Of a stretch of DNA of 64,000 nt, positions 17,346 to 25,206 are shown in pieces. The notes below the pieces were generated by a model. The model was not told the origin of the DNA, searched no databases, and saw nothing but the letters and a program-made list of their open reading frames with translations. The position numbers and the translations under genes were made by a program. Each line of letters opens with the position of its first letter. Positions within the stretch are counted from its first letter, which is position 1. This stretch comes from Cupriavidus necator N-1 (GTDB taxonomy: Bacteria; Pseudomonadota; Gammaproteobacteria; Burkholderiales; Burkholderiaceae): NCBI RefSeq assembly GCF_000219215.1, contig NC_015724.1, positions 360,141-424,140 on the forward strand, read 5' to 3'.

Positions 17346-18500
17346 TTACACCGATTTTCCCCCGGCCTGATGCCGGTCCAACAGTCGGTACAGCGCCTGC
17401 CGCGAGATGCCCAAGGCCTGCGCGGCCTTAGCCTTGTTGCCTCCGGCGGCGACCAGTGCCTCCTTAGCCTGATCCGGATTGACCTGTGGCTTATCCTTTC
17501 GCGCCATGGCAGAGAAAGTCGAGAGGTAAGCGCCGGTCTTCGACGCCTTGCTATGCCCCGCAGCTTCGACGACCGCCTGGATCGCCTGCCGGTGCGCTTC
17601 CAGGTCTAGCGCCTTCCCGCCCTTGACCGGCGCGTCCACACCGGTCAACGTCTTGTAGTACTCCTGAAGCCACTGATGCCGCAGCCCGTGGCTGGTCACG
17701 CCCAGCCCCTTCTTGTAGATTCCGTACTTGCGCAGAACGCCGTTGTAGTGCGACCGCCACTCATTGATGGAGTAGGAGGCAGGTGTTGTCGAACCGCTCG
17801 AGGGATCCACAAGCGCCGCCGCCTCCCCCAGTACCGCGAGCCGCAGCTGCACCGGTACCTCGCGCGCGCGCCCGCCCTTCGTACCGTCGACGACACGCAT
17901 CGTGTCCAGGTTGCGCAACGCCGTACTGACCTTCAGCGAGAAGCTTTCCTCGATGCGCAGGCCGAATGCCGCCTGCAGCTTCAGCTGTATTGCGACGCGA
18001 GGGTGCTCGGCGCCGATCTCGGCAATCTTGGCCGTGGCATCGATGCCGTTTCCCGACCAGGATTTGTCAGTCGTCGTCACGTAGCTGCGCACCAGGCCGT
18101 GTTCCTTGCGATCAACGTAGTCGCCAATTGTTCGGATCAGGTTGTGCTTGCCGATCCACTGACAGAAGGCCTTCAGGTGCGACAGCTTGTTCTCGATCGT
18201 CCCGCCTGACTGCTTCTGCGACACCCAATAGTCCACCAGCGCCTGCACATGCTTGTGCCGCAGCGAGTACGGGCTCTCAATGTGGAACCCGCATGCGCGC
18301 AATTCCACGAACGAGCGACATACCGTGTACATCCGCCGCTCCTGCGTCTTGATCGACGCGTTCTTGTGGCTGATCCGTGTTTGGCTGAGGATCCTCTTCA
18401 CGTTGCCTGCGACCGCAACCTCGATCTCAGCCTTCATCCTCGTTGGCATGTCATACCTGGCCAGCAAGCCACGTACGTCAAGCGCTATTGCCTGCCGCAT
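17346..18500 (-). CDS. Tyrosine-recombinase-like integrase with C-terminal Fis-type HTH
   Basis: 384 residues from the ATG at 18500, preceded by AAAGAGGAAC; the frame extends to 18857 but that part is not protein-like. An N-terminal SAM-like core-binding domain is followed by the catalytic domain: Arg in FGLRIEESFSLK, H-x-x-R in TSHGLRHQWLQEYY, His in AAGHSKASKTGAYLS and Tyr in the same segment. The last ~40 residues (KEALVAAGGNKAKAAQALGI, SRQALYRLL) are a Fis-family helix-turn-helix. Site-specific recombinases rarely carry a Fis HTH; it may add sequence-specific binding or autoregulation. No att-like duplication was found nearby. Such plasmid integrases may resolve dimers or capture cargo. 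Confidence 0.88.
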   Translation of the reverse strand: MRQAIALDVRGLLARYDMPTRMKAEIEVAVAGNVKRILSQTRISHKNASIKTQERRMYTVCRSFVELRACGFHIESPYSLRHKHVQALVDYWVSQKQSGGTIENKLSHLKAFCQWIGKHNLIRTIGDYVDRKEHGLVRSYVTTTDKSWSGNGIDATAKIAEIGAEHPRVAIQLKLQAAFGLRIEESFSLKVSTALRNLDTMRVVDGTKGGRAREVPVQLRLAVLGEAAALVDPSSGSTTPASYSINEWRSHYNGVLRKYGIYKKGLGVTSHGLRHQWLQEYYKTLTGVDAPVKGGKALDLEAHRQAIQAVVEAAGHSKASKTGAYLSTFSAMARKDKPQVNPDQAKEALVAAGGNKAKAAQALGISRQALYRLLDRHQAGGKSV

Positions 18501-19236
18501 CCCGTTGTTCCTCTTTCTCGCGTTGCGTTGCGCGCCGAACCTGCGCCCGCATCCCCCGTGACGCGCTGCGCGTATCCCCTCTCTTGCACGTGTTGTGATG
18601 CCGTTTGCCGTCGGCCACGGTCCTGCCTTCCGATCCTTTAGCGATCCCCTTACTGGTCGGCCCCACACGTGGAAGTCCGTGTCATGACCGTCCCGCTCCC
18701 TCGCCACCAGTCGCGCTGCGCGCAATGTGGCCGGCAGAGTTCGGGCTACCCGGTTGCCAGGATCGCTCCCGACATGAACGCCGACCAGTGCATTCGCACC
18801 CGCCTTCGCCACCCGTGTAACTCTTGTTGCGCTGTTTCTTGTGACGGTCGCGCTCACCGTGCTCGTATCGTTCCAGAGAGTTCATGGCCTTGCGCCATGC
18901 AATCCCCCGCCCCCCAGGTGTCGACATCTGGACCGCCGTGTATTGGGCCCGCAGTGTTCGTCTACCCCGCATCTCGCTGTCAGGCGTGGTTAGGTATCGG
19001 AGGCGGCAATGTGTCCGGGTGCCCGGTTTCCACATGTCCTCATCACGTCCAATTCTTCCAGACAACCCACTAAACCAAGCGGCATCGCCGTGTCCGGTGT
19101 CCTCAGTGTGGGCCAGTATGTACTTGTGGCGAAAGAAAAAAATACCGCGACAGTGTGCGGCGTGGACAGCGTGGCGACCGAGGACCCATTTCAGGCGGTG
19201 TCGGTGCTTTGGGATGGCCGCCAACATGGCGGCAGG

Positions 19237-19262
19237 GTCGATGCGTCGGGGACGCGAGAAGT
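19237..19262. repeat. 26-bp exact repeat, copy 1
   Basis: Identical over 26 bp with 25722-25747. The core is the dyad GCGTC-GGG-GACGC followed by GAGAAGT. It lies ~110 bp upstream of the parM promoter-like element. Confidence 0.75.
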
Positions 19263-19345
19263 ACGTTAAGGATAACGAGGCCGACCTCCCTGCGCAACCC
19301 CACGAAGACGCGAAACGTGCATGACATTCGAGAGCTTTCGGCTGC

Positions 19346-19372
19346 TTGACTTGGAGAATCTATCTGTAGAGT
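19346..19372 (+). promoter_or_regulatory. Promoter-like element for the parM operon, N15 class
   Basis: TTGACT, a 15-bp spacer and TAGAGT, followed by the tandem palindromic repeats and then parM. This places the repeats just downstream of the start site, where an adaptor protein bound to them could repress transcription. Confidence 0.55.
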
Positions 19373-19460
19373 TGATCCGTCGACGTGCCACGAAGTGGGA
19401 CATGACCAGCGCTAGACGGACCAAGTCCTATCAAGTCAGACAAGTTGGATCGCCCAATGC

Positions 19461-19520
19461 TCGGCCCAAGTGCCACTTGGTCGGCCCAAGTGCCACTTGG
19501 TCGGCCCAACTCCTTCTTGG
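19461..19520. repeat. Three tandem 20-bp palindromic repeats (candidate centromere/operator)
   Basis: Units 19461-19480 and 19481-19500 are identical (TCGGCCCAAGTGCCACTTGG); the third, 19501-19520, keeps TCGGCCCAA and CTTGG. Each holds the dyad CCAAGT-GCC-ACTTGG. The 20-bp period (two helical turns) and position upstream of the actin-like gene match parC/stb direct-repeat centromeres bound by ParR/StbB. Confidence 0.75.
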
Positions 19521-19599
19521 TTGGTCGCGATCTGGAAGTACTTCTTCCTCGTGGCATCCGCGCACCTCCCCTACACGAAGTCATCAAGGAGTACTGATC

Positions 19600-20601
19600 A
19601 TGAAACTCTCGACCGTCGCAATTGATGTCGGCTACGGCAACACCAAATCGGCGTTCCCGCTCGGCTCTGACATTGCAACCAACATGTTTCCATCGTTGGC
19701 GCCTATCGCTTCGACGACATCCCTGACGCCGCACAGCGGCTCCATCCTCCGTTCCCGCGACGTCGTCAATGTATTGGTGGACGGTGCACGTTACGAGGTG
19801 GGACCGGAGGTCTCCCTCAGCGCACCACGTGGGAACACCGGCCGGTCATTGTCCGAGGACTTTGTCACGACAGCGAACTACGCAGCCCTGCTGGCAGGAG
19901 CACTCCACTATTCCAAGGCGACGGAGATTGATCGCTTGGTGCTGGGCCTTCCCGTGCACAACACCCAGAAGTACGCCGGCTACCTGAAAGATCGGTTTAG
20001 CGGCGAGCTGGAGTTTGGTTGGGGTCCTATTCACGTGCGTAGCGTGCTGCCACTGCCTCAGCCCCTCGGAACATTGATCACTTTCATCCAGCAAAGCGGC
20101 AAGCAATACGACCCAGATAATTCCTATCTCGTGATCGACGTCGGCTATTTCACAACCGATTGGGTGGTCGCACGCGGATACACGATGGACGATTCGCGAA
20201 GCGGCGGGGTTCCGGGTGGTGCGTCGAGTATTTATCAACAGGTGGCAAGCCTCATCGCAAAAGCGGAGGGCGAACCCGTGGACAGCATCGAGCGAATCGA
20301 TAAGGCAATCCGCGAAGTAAAACCTATGCTCTTCTTTAACAAGGACCTGGATGTGCGCCCCTTCCTTGAGGAGGCTATTGCCGTGTCTCGGGCATCCGTG
20401 AAGGAAGTCCAGGCGCGCGTCGGTCGTACTGAGGACATCCGCGCAATCATCCTGACCGGCGGTGGAGCGAACTTGTATGCCCCGGCTATTAAAGCGGCCT
20501 TTCCGCGCAATACGGTCCAGGTGATGGACGCGCCATGCTTCGCCAATGTCCGTGGCTTCTACACGATTGGGTCTGCACGCCAGATGTCGAAATCCTCGTG
20601 A
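19600..20601 (+). CDS. parM: Actin-like plasmid segregation ATPase (ParM/StbA type)
   Basis: 333 residues from the ATG at 19600 (AAGGAG upstream). The actin-fold nucleotide-binding motifs are visible: phosphate 1 AIDVGYGNTKSA at residues 7-18, phosphate 2 LVIDVGYFTTDWVV near 180, and the adenosine motif AIILTGGGANLYAPAI near 285. GLPVHNTQKYAGYL and SGGVPGGASSIYQQV are also typical of the ParM/Alp7 group. These proteins polymerise into filaments that push plasmid copies apart by way of an adaptor bound to a centromere. Tandem palindromic repeats lie upstream and a small basic adaptor-like gene lies 11 bp downstream, giving a complete type II partition locus. Confidence 0.93.
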   Translation: MKLSTVAIDVGYGNTKSAFPLGSDIATNMFPSLAPIASTTSLTPHSGSILRSRDVVNVLVDGARYEVGPEVSLSAPRGNTGRSLSEDFVTTANYAALLAGALHYSKATEIDRLVLGLPVHNTQKYAGYLKDRFSGELEFGWGPIHVRSVLPLPQPLGTLITFIQQSGKQYDPDNSYLVIDVGYFTTDWVVARGYTMDDSRSGGVPGGASSIYQQVASLIAKAEGEPVDSIERIDKAIREVKPMLFFNKDLDVRPFLEEAIAVSRASVKEVQARVGRTEDIRAIILTGGGANLYAPAIKAAFPRNTVQVMDAPCFANVRGFYTIGSARQMSKSS

Positions 20602-20612
20602 TACTGCTGAGT

Positions 20613-21014
20613 ATGGACAAGCTTCAGATAACGCTCACGCTGTCCCGCGAAGCCGCGCCCGATCTGCTGGCGTACCTGGGACAGATACCTGGCGCTCGCG
20701 AGCGCGCTTTCGTATTCAGACTCCTGGCACAGCGCGGTTTGAGATCCCTTGGCAATGCGGGTACCGACGGATTGCTACCCGCACCCGCGGGTCTGCTATC
20801 CTCAATTTCCCCCCCGGCGACTACCCCACTTGCGACCGTTGGCAACGTTCGCGCCACGGGAGACGAGCAAGGCGCGATTGCCCCGCTCGTGCCAGCTTTA
20901 GCAGACACGTCCATTGCATCACCGGAGGCGAGTCCCTTAACCATGGATACTTCGGATCAGTTCGCAGTACTGGACGTCGGCGCGCTGAACGATGCGATGG
21001 AAAGATTTGTTTGA
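20613..21014 (+). CDS. ParR/StbB-like partition adaptor
   Basis: 133 residues from the ATG at 20613, 11 bp after parM. The N-terminus (MDKLQITLTLSREAAPDLLA, then GARERAFVFRLLAQRGL) has the short beta strand plus helix pattern of ribbon-helix-helix adaptor proteins of actin-type partition systems. The C-terminal ~70 residues are Pro/Ala-rich and disordered-looking, ending with FAVLDVGALNDAMERFV, a plausible ParM-binding tail. It should bind the 20-bp repeats upstream of parM. Assignment rests on context and fold pattern; identity to known ParR proteins was not tested. Confidence 0.75.
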   Translation: MDKLQITLTLSREAAPDLLAYLGQIPGARERAFVFRLLAQRGLRSLGNAGTDGLLPAPAGLLSSISPPATTPLATVGNVRATGDEQGAIAPLVPALADTSIASPEASPLTMDTSDQFAVLDVGALNDAMERFV

Positions 21015-21035
21015 ACTCGAGGACTAGAAGCCAAT

Positions 21036-21339
21036 ATGGAGAAGCTCGAAAGATTTCAACCAGGTGCACGGCGCCGCGTCTGCTCGCGTACTTGGATGCG
21101 CCCCCGGTGCCCGCGACCGCGCTCTCGTGGTGAAGCTTCTGACCGAGCGAGCGCTCGAGGCCGGCATCAATCCGCTTGGTCCTGCTTCTTCCCTGCCAGC
21201 GGCGGCCCCAACGACTACCCGGACGACGACGGCGCCAAAGGCCACTTCGAAGAAAATGTCCCCCAGCCTCGCTTCCAAGCGCAAAGCTGCTGCGCCAACG
21301 CCGAAGGGCCGGCCTACTTCAGGGCGGGCAGCCAAGTAA
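21036..21339 (+). pseudogene. Degraded tandem duplicate of the ParR-like gene
   Basis: The DNA starts ATGGAGAAGCTC, parallel to ATGGACAAGCTT of the intact gene. In a second frame it reads PRLLAYL (cf. PDLLAYL), and in a third PGARDRALVVKLLTERAL (cf. PGARERAFVFRLLAQRGL). Relative to the intact copy there is a 7-bp deletion before LLAYL and a 1-bp deletion before PGARDRA. The C-terminal part is diverged and basic. The locus therefore had two adaptor genes and one has decayed, although the third-frame piece (21064-21339, 91 codons) could still be expressed. Confidence 0.7.
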
Positions 21340-21505
21340 GCACAACTCGCCTGATGGAAGCTCCCCGACAATCGGGGAAGCTTCCGCTCATGGTGGGAGC
21401 CAATCTGGAAGGACTGGCTAATGCTACCGCAGCGCTCGTTGCTCATGCTCAGGTCGGCTGGGGGGAAACATACTGCCGGGCAACTGGTTAGGCATCACCG
21501 CGCCC

Positions 21506-21532
21506 TTGATTTCCCGACACCACGGTTAAAGT
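21506..21532 (+). promoter_or_regulatory. Promoter-like element, N15 class
   Basis: TTGATT, a 15-bp spacer and TAAAGT, 38 bp upstream of the 36-residue gene at 21570. Confidence 0.5.
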
Positions 21533-21569
21533 AGAATTCACTGCAACGAATCCCGAGGGGTCAAACGAG

Positions 21570-21680
21570 ATGACGGAATACGAAATCATTCGCTTCTTCA
21601 AGTTTTTGCTGGCATTCGGCATTGGCTTCTGCCTGTGGGAAGCAGCGCTGAGACTGGTCAATGCTCTCCGAAGAAAGTGA
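21570..21680 (+). CDS. Single-span membrane microprotein, 36 residues
   Basis: MTEYEIIRFFKFLLAFGIGF continues into CLWEAALRLVNALRRK. There is one hydrophobic helix (FLLAFGIGFCLW) with a basic C-terminus. GAGGGGTCAAACG precedes the ATG and a promoter-like element lies 38 bp upstream, which supports expression. It is convergent with the leftward primase operon across a terminator. Function is unknown. Confidence 0.6.
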   Translation: MTEYEIIRFFKFLLAFGIGFCLWEAALRLVNALRRK

Positions 21681-21685
21681 TCGGC

Positions 21686-21711
21686 AAAAAAAAACCCGGC
21701 AGATCGCCGGG
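21686..21711 (-). terminator. Terminator between convergent operons
   Basis: CCCGGC, a 5-nt loop and GCCGGG; read leftward it is followed by nine T, so it mainly ends the leftward primase/SSB operon. In the rightward direction it has only a short T stretch. Confidence 0.85.
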
Positions 21712-21734
21712 CTTTCTTGATGGGACAGGTGCGC

Positions 21735-21953
21735 TCAGTGCAACGTCGGTCGTTGCTTTCCGGCGCAGTACGTAAAGGCGGCATCGAAATCCGCTTCCAT
21801 GTGCTGAAGCTGGGTGGAGCCATCGGCATTGCGACGGTAGACATGGTAGGTCTCGGCATCCGATTGACAGGCCGGAACCGTGCCGGATGCCATTTGTCGC
21901 ATGGCGCGGATTTGAAGACGACCGACAATGACACTGAACCCTTTGAACGACAT
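21735..21953 (-). CDS. Hypothetical protein, 72 residues
   Basis: MSFKGFSVIVGRLQIRAMRQ start, then SDAETYHVYRRNADGSTQLQ and a C-terminal ADFDAAFTYCAGKQRPTLH. It is a small soluble protein at the end of the leftward operon, just before its terminator. No family is recognised. The 111-bp gap to the primase gene codes for nothing clear. Confidence 0.6.
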   Translation of the reverse strand: MSFKGFSVIVGRLQIRAMRQMASGTVPACQSDAETYHVYRRNADGSTQLQHMEADFDAAFTYCAGKQRPTLH

Positions 21954-22064
21954 AGCAGAACTCCAAGAGTGAGCTGCCGCAAGGGTTCTCCCCTGCGGGC
22001 AGAACCCGCGGGGCAGAATGAGAAAGAGGTACCGCCCCGACGGGCAGCATTCACAGCGACTGGG

Positions 22065-23138
22065 TCAAGCGCAGGCAGCGCGCTGCCCAGCAATGCCCTG
22101 CAATCGGTTGGCGGTCAGCCACTGGTCGCAGAAGTCCGTGCCACGCACCATCGGACGATGTAGGTGAACGGTCAGCCCTTCGTTGCGCACGCGCTTGGCC
22201 AGAGCCAACGCATCCGCCATGCCAGGCGACTTTCCTGTCTTCGGATCAATCTCGTCGAAGTCAGCAAAGATGTGCAGCGTATGGATTCCCATGCCTTGCG
22301 GCACCACGAAGCGGTTGAGCAGTACCCGATTCAGGCAATACCAGGTCGGAACGCCGAACAGCATGTGCGCGGCGTAGGCAGTTTCCAGACCCTCAGCCAC
22401 ACCCAGAACCCCATCGCGCGGCGACATGAGCCGTACTGCCCCGCCTGCGGTGGGGAGTGCGGAGACGTCATTGCGCTTGGCCGGCAGGATTTCTCCGTCC
22501 GCGGTTACGATATACGCCTTGGCCGGTTTGGCCGGGTCCAGCGCCGTGCGATGCACGGTCGCCGTGCGGCCATCGGGCAGCGTGAACTGCGCAACGATTG
22601 TGGGATAGCGTCCCATCAGCTCGCCATCATGGTAGTAATCCATTGTCGCGAGCCGCAACGCACTCGGGCGGGGAGCGACCAGTCCCGGCACACGAGCGGC
22701 GAGATACCGCATCGCGGCATCGCCCGGCACCAACGGCGCGGCGTTGGCCCAGACTCGCTGGATTCGCTTTGCCTTCGCCTCGTCCGACATGGGGGCCTTC
22801 GGTGTAGCCGGCCGCGCTACTTGCGGCAACGGGCACGGCGGCCGATTGCCTTCCAGCTCATTAGCCAGTTCGGCGAACGACATGCCCCGCAAGCGGCGAA
22901 TGAGCTCCAGGCCGTCGCCGGCCATGGGCTCGCCGTCTTTGCAATGACGGCAGACCCAGTCGCCGCGTCCGCGCTTGTTGTCGTAGGTAAATCGGTCTTG
23001 CCCACCGCAGATGGGGCACGGACCAGGTCTGCCGCGCCAGAACTTGTCCGTGAGGACATTCGCCGGCAGGTACTGCATGATCAGGGCGTCCCATTGAGCG
23101 GGCGTCCAATGCTTCACGATTACACTCAGTCTAGTCAT
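22065..23138 (-). CDS. Plasmid DNA primase (P4-type zinc finger plus Toprim)
   Basis: 357 residues from MTRLSVIVKHWTPAQWDALI at 23138; the frame extends to 23318 without protein-like sequence. Residues ~40-75 form the P4-type primase zinc finger (CPICGGQDRFTYDNKRGRGD, then WVCRHC). A Toprim-like region follows: GVLGVAEGLETAYAA with the catalytic Glu, then LHIFADFDEIDP and GTDFCDQWL. There is no helicase domain. It should lay primers for plasmid DNA, most likely for complementary-strand synthesis after transfer or at the plasmid origin. It is in the same leftward operon as ssb, which fits a role on single-stranded DNA. Confidence 0.92.
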   Translation of the reverse strand: MTRLSVIVKHWTPAQWDALIMQYLPANVLTDKFWRGRPGPCPICGGQDRFTYDNKRGRGDWVCRHCKDGEPMAGDGLELIRRLRGMSFAELANELEGNRPPCPLPQVARPATPKAPMSDEAKAKRIQRVWANAAPLVPGDAAMRYLAARVPGLVAPRPSALRLATMDYYHDGELMGRYPTIVAQFTLPDGRTATVHRTALDPAKPAKAYIVTADGEILPAKRNDVSALPTAGGAVRLMSPRDGVLGVAEGLETAYAAHMLFGVPTWYCLNRVLLNRFVVPQGMGIHTLHIFADFDEIDPKTGKSPGMADALALAKRVRNEGLTVHLHRPMVRGTDFCDQWLTANRLQGIAGQRAACA

Positions 23139-23364
23139 GGGATGGCTCCGAGTTGGAGAGGTTGGTCGATGCCTGAGACAGGCGGGGAAACTCGCTTGCT
23201 CAAAGGACACCCCGGCCGAGCCAGAGGGTCGTTTCAGCATGGCGCATCGCGGTAGGGATGGGGATGGGCGGGCCCGGAATCGGGCTGGGAGAGAAAGGGA
23301 CCACTGCCGCCGGCACAAGCCGGCAGCAGTTGCAATTCAGCGTGGGGATTAGACGGGAAAACTC

Positions 23365-23883
23365 CTAGAACGGAATATCGTCCGAATCCTCGTCGAATCC
23401 GTCAGACGATCCGGGCTGTTGACCGGGCGCCGCACTCTGACGCTGCTGGCCGCCCTGCTCTCCCTGCGACTGGCGGGCCGGCTGCTGGCCTTGCGACTGG
23501 CGCGTCGAGCGTTGGCCATAGCCATCGTCATCACCGGCATTGCCGTCCTGGCGGCTCCCGAGCATCTGCATCTGATCGGCGACGATCTCAGTGCTGTACT
23601 TGTCCTGGCCGGACTGATCCTGCCACTTGCGGGTACGGATGCGGCCCTCGATGTAGACCGACGAGCCCTTCTTTAGGTACTGGCCCGCGATCTCCGCGAG
23701 CTTGCCGAAAAACGAGATTCGGTGCCACTCGGTGGCCTCCTTCATCTCGCCGCTCTGCTTGTCCTTGTAGCGGTCGGTGGTCGCGATGCGAATGTTGGCG
23801 ACCGCGTCACCGCTGGGCATATAGCGCACTTCGGGGTCGGCGCCGAGGTTGCCAACGAGAATGACTTTGTTGACGGATGCCAT
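23365..23883 (-). CDS. ssb: Single-stranded DNA-binding protein
   Basis: 172 residues. The OB-fold N-terminal domain is unmistakable: [73 protein letters not shown]. It is followed by a Gln/Gly/Ser-rich linker and the acidic tip DDIPF that recruits host proteins. AAGGAGATCTTC lies upstream of the start. Plasmid-encoded SSBs protect transferred single strands and blunt the SOS response in new hosts. It sits between the 254-residue gene and the primase in one operon. Confidence 0.97.
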   Translation of the reverse strand: MASVNKVILVGNLGADPEVRYMPSGDAVANIRIATTDRYKDKQSGEMKEATEWHRISFFGKLAEIAGQYLKKGSSVYIEGRIRTRKWQDQSGQDKYSTEIVADQMQMLGSRQDGNAGDDDGYGQRSTRQSQGQQPARQSQGEQGGQQRQSAAPGQQPGSSDGFDEDSDDIPF

Positions 23884-23907
23884 GAAGATCTCCTTGTTGA
23901 TTAACGG

Positions 23908-24672
23908 TTAATGTGAACGGGCAATCGACCACAGCCACTTGTCCCACAGGACCTGCTGGCCGTTGTCATCGAGCTTTGGCTTCCCCGATTTGCGGTGGAA
24001 GGCCGGAACCTTTACTTTCTTTAGCCGCCGCACTTCGACGCGGTCGCCAAGTTGGCAACCGGCTTCTGCGATGGCGTCCTTGAGCCCCTCACCTTGCAGT
24101 GTTTCAACCGCCCCTGTCGCTGTTTCCAGCTTCAGTGCGAATGAAGTGTAGGTTCCTCCGATACGCTTGCGGTCAGGGAACTCTGCCTCGCCCCAGAAGG
24201 CGATCGTTCCGCGATACACGGAGGAGGCGTGGTCGCGCCGTTCCGATACCTTAGGCGTCGCGGCTGGCGCACGCTGGGCGCCGGGCTGGGCTTCATGAGA
24301 TGACTGGGCAGCACCATTGCCGCCGGGCATCTCCATGCGCACCGCGGGCGGGGCGTGCTCGCGGATTGCCGTGGCGATGACGCCGGACAGTTCTGCGCCG
24401 GGATGCTCCCCTGCCACGCTCCAATAGGGAACCGGATCAGGCAGCAGCTTCTGGCCGAATCGCGTCGGTGTAGGTCGCGGGTCGAAGACTGCAATGAAGT
24501 GAACGATTCGCTCGCCTTCGTCGCGGAAGAGATTCGGCACGCCGCCGATCTCGATGTGAACCTCATTGCGCGCACCGGTACCGACAGCTTGCGCGCCGGC
24601 GGGAGCGGTTTCGGCCGGGCGTGGCTGCAGAGCGTCCTGCAGAGCGCCAAGGAATCGCTGGATGAATGCCAT
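23908..24672 (-). CDS. Plasmid protein with a relaxase/primase-associated C-terminal domain
   Basis: 254 residues from MAFIQRFLGALQDALQPRPA at 24672. The N-terminal third (EVHIEIGGVPNLFRDEGERI) is unrecognised, and the middle is a Pro/Ala/Glu linker. The C-terminal ~100 residues (YRGTIAFWGEAEFPDRKRIG, FALKLETATGAVETLQGEGL, KDAIAEAGCQLGDRVEVRRL) resemble the domain found in conjugative relaxases and plasmid primases where a modified strand G-x-W-G-x-x-L-x-x-A-x-x-E-x-G-x-x-x-G-D is repeated. It lies between the 142-residue gene and ssb. A role in processing single-stranded DNA during transfer is inferred from that similarity and from context. Confidence 0.7.
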   Translation of the reverse strand: MAFIQRFLGALQDALQPRPAETAPAGAQAVGTGARNEVHIEIGGVPNLFRDEGERIVHFIAVFDPRPTPTRFGQKLLPDPVPYWSVAGEHPGAELSGVIATAIREHAPPAVRMEMPGGNGAAQSSHEAQPGAQRAPAATPKVSERRDHASSVYRGTIAFWGEAEFPDRKRIGGTYTSFALKLETATGAVETLQGEGLKDAIAEAGCQLGDRVEVRRLKKVKVPAFHRKSGKPKLDDNGQQVLWDKWLWSIARSH

Positions 24673-24680
24673 GGCGACTC

Positions 24681-25109
24681 CTACAGCAGCGTGCCACAGC
24701 GCATCCGGCGAACTTCCTCCAGGTCGCGCTTCAGGCGGGGGTGATTGAGGATGATGTCTTGCAGGACCTCCGGATCGATACCGCTGACGGCGCAAACATA
24801 GGCGTAAGGCAATGCTCCGTCCCAGTAGCCAAAGATCCAGCCGAGCGTCATGTCGAAGTCATCCTTCTCCACAGCTTTGTCGTGCATGCGCGCACGCATC
24901 AGATCTGCGCAGTCCGCCAGGGACTCGGGCAGGTTATCCCCGCGACGGCTGTCGCAGGCCAGGCTGATAAGCGCGTCAATCATCTGGTCCCGCACGGCCT
25001 CGCTCCAATACATCGGATCGGGCAGCGGTTCGCGCTTTGGGGGATCGTTCGCTACAGGCGCGGCTTCCCCGAAGAAATCGAGTTGCCAAGCGGCGGGTTT
25101 CATTTCCAT
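24681..25109 (-). CDS. Hypothetical protein, 142 residues
   Basis: MEMKPAAWQLDFFGEAAPVA start, then DALISLACDSRRGDNLPESL and the C-terminal CAVSGIDPEVLQDIILNHPR, an all-helical soluble protein. It lies 8 bp upstream of the 254-residue gene and downstream of two strong intercistronic hairpins. No family is recognised; it was probably acquired with the operon's DNA-processing genes. Confidence 0.75.
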   Translation of the reverse strand: MEMKPAAWQLDFFGEAAPVANDPPKREPLPDPMYWSEAVRDQMIDALISLACDSRRGDNLPESLADCADLMRARMHDKAVEKDDFDMTLGWIFGYWDGALPYAYVCAVSGIDPEVLQDIILNHPRLKRDLEEVRRMRCGTLL

Positions 25110-25128
25110 AGGGTTCTCCGAGCGGGAA

Positions 25129-25198
25129 CCCTATTGCCCACCTGTCGGTGGGAACAAGGTTCCCACGACAGGTGGATAGGGACGCCCTCAGAGAGGGC
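25129..25198 (-). promoter_or_regulatory. Two intercistronic hairpins in the leftward operon
   Basis: Reading leftward, a short hairpin (GCCCTC-3 nt-GAGGGC, 25184-25198) is followed by a long one (25129-25181) with arms CCACCTGTC-g-GTGGGAAC pairing across a 3-nt AAG loop and extended by CCCTAT/ATAGGG. The pair ends ~20 bp before the ATG of the 142-residue gene. There is no T-tract, so this looks more like an RNA processing, stability or translation-control element than a terminator. Confidence 0.65.
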
Positions 25199-25206
25199 GG
25201 GACAGG

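Larger units (their letters stand above)
18501..19599. other. 1.1-kb intergenic region between the integrase and the parM-type locus
   Basis: No convincing gene. Long open frames here (for example 18682-19227 minus) have low-complexity basic sequence with no coding signs. The region contains, from left to right, the integrase promoter area, a 26-bp repeat shared with 25.7 kb (19237-19262), a promoter-like element (19346-19372), and three 20-bp palindromic tandem repeats (19461-19520) before the parM gene. Confidence 0.6.

Noticed and set aside
18682..19227. A 181-codon minus-strand frame in the integrase-parM gap
   Set aside because: Basic low-complexity translation, no ribosome site, and it crosses repeats and probable control DNA.
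21488..22093. A 201-codon minus-strand frame
   Set aside because: It runs antisense to the 36-residue gene and across the terminator, and overlaps the better-supported 72-residue gene.
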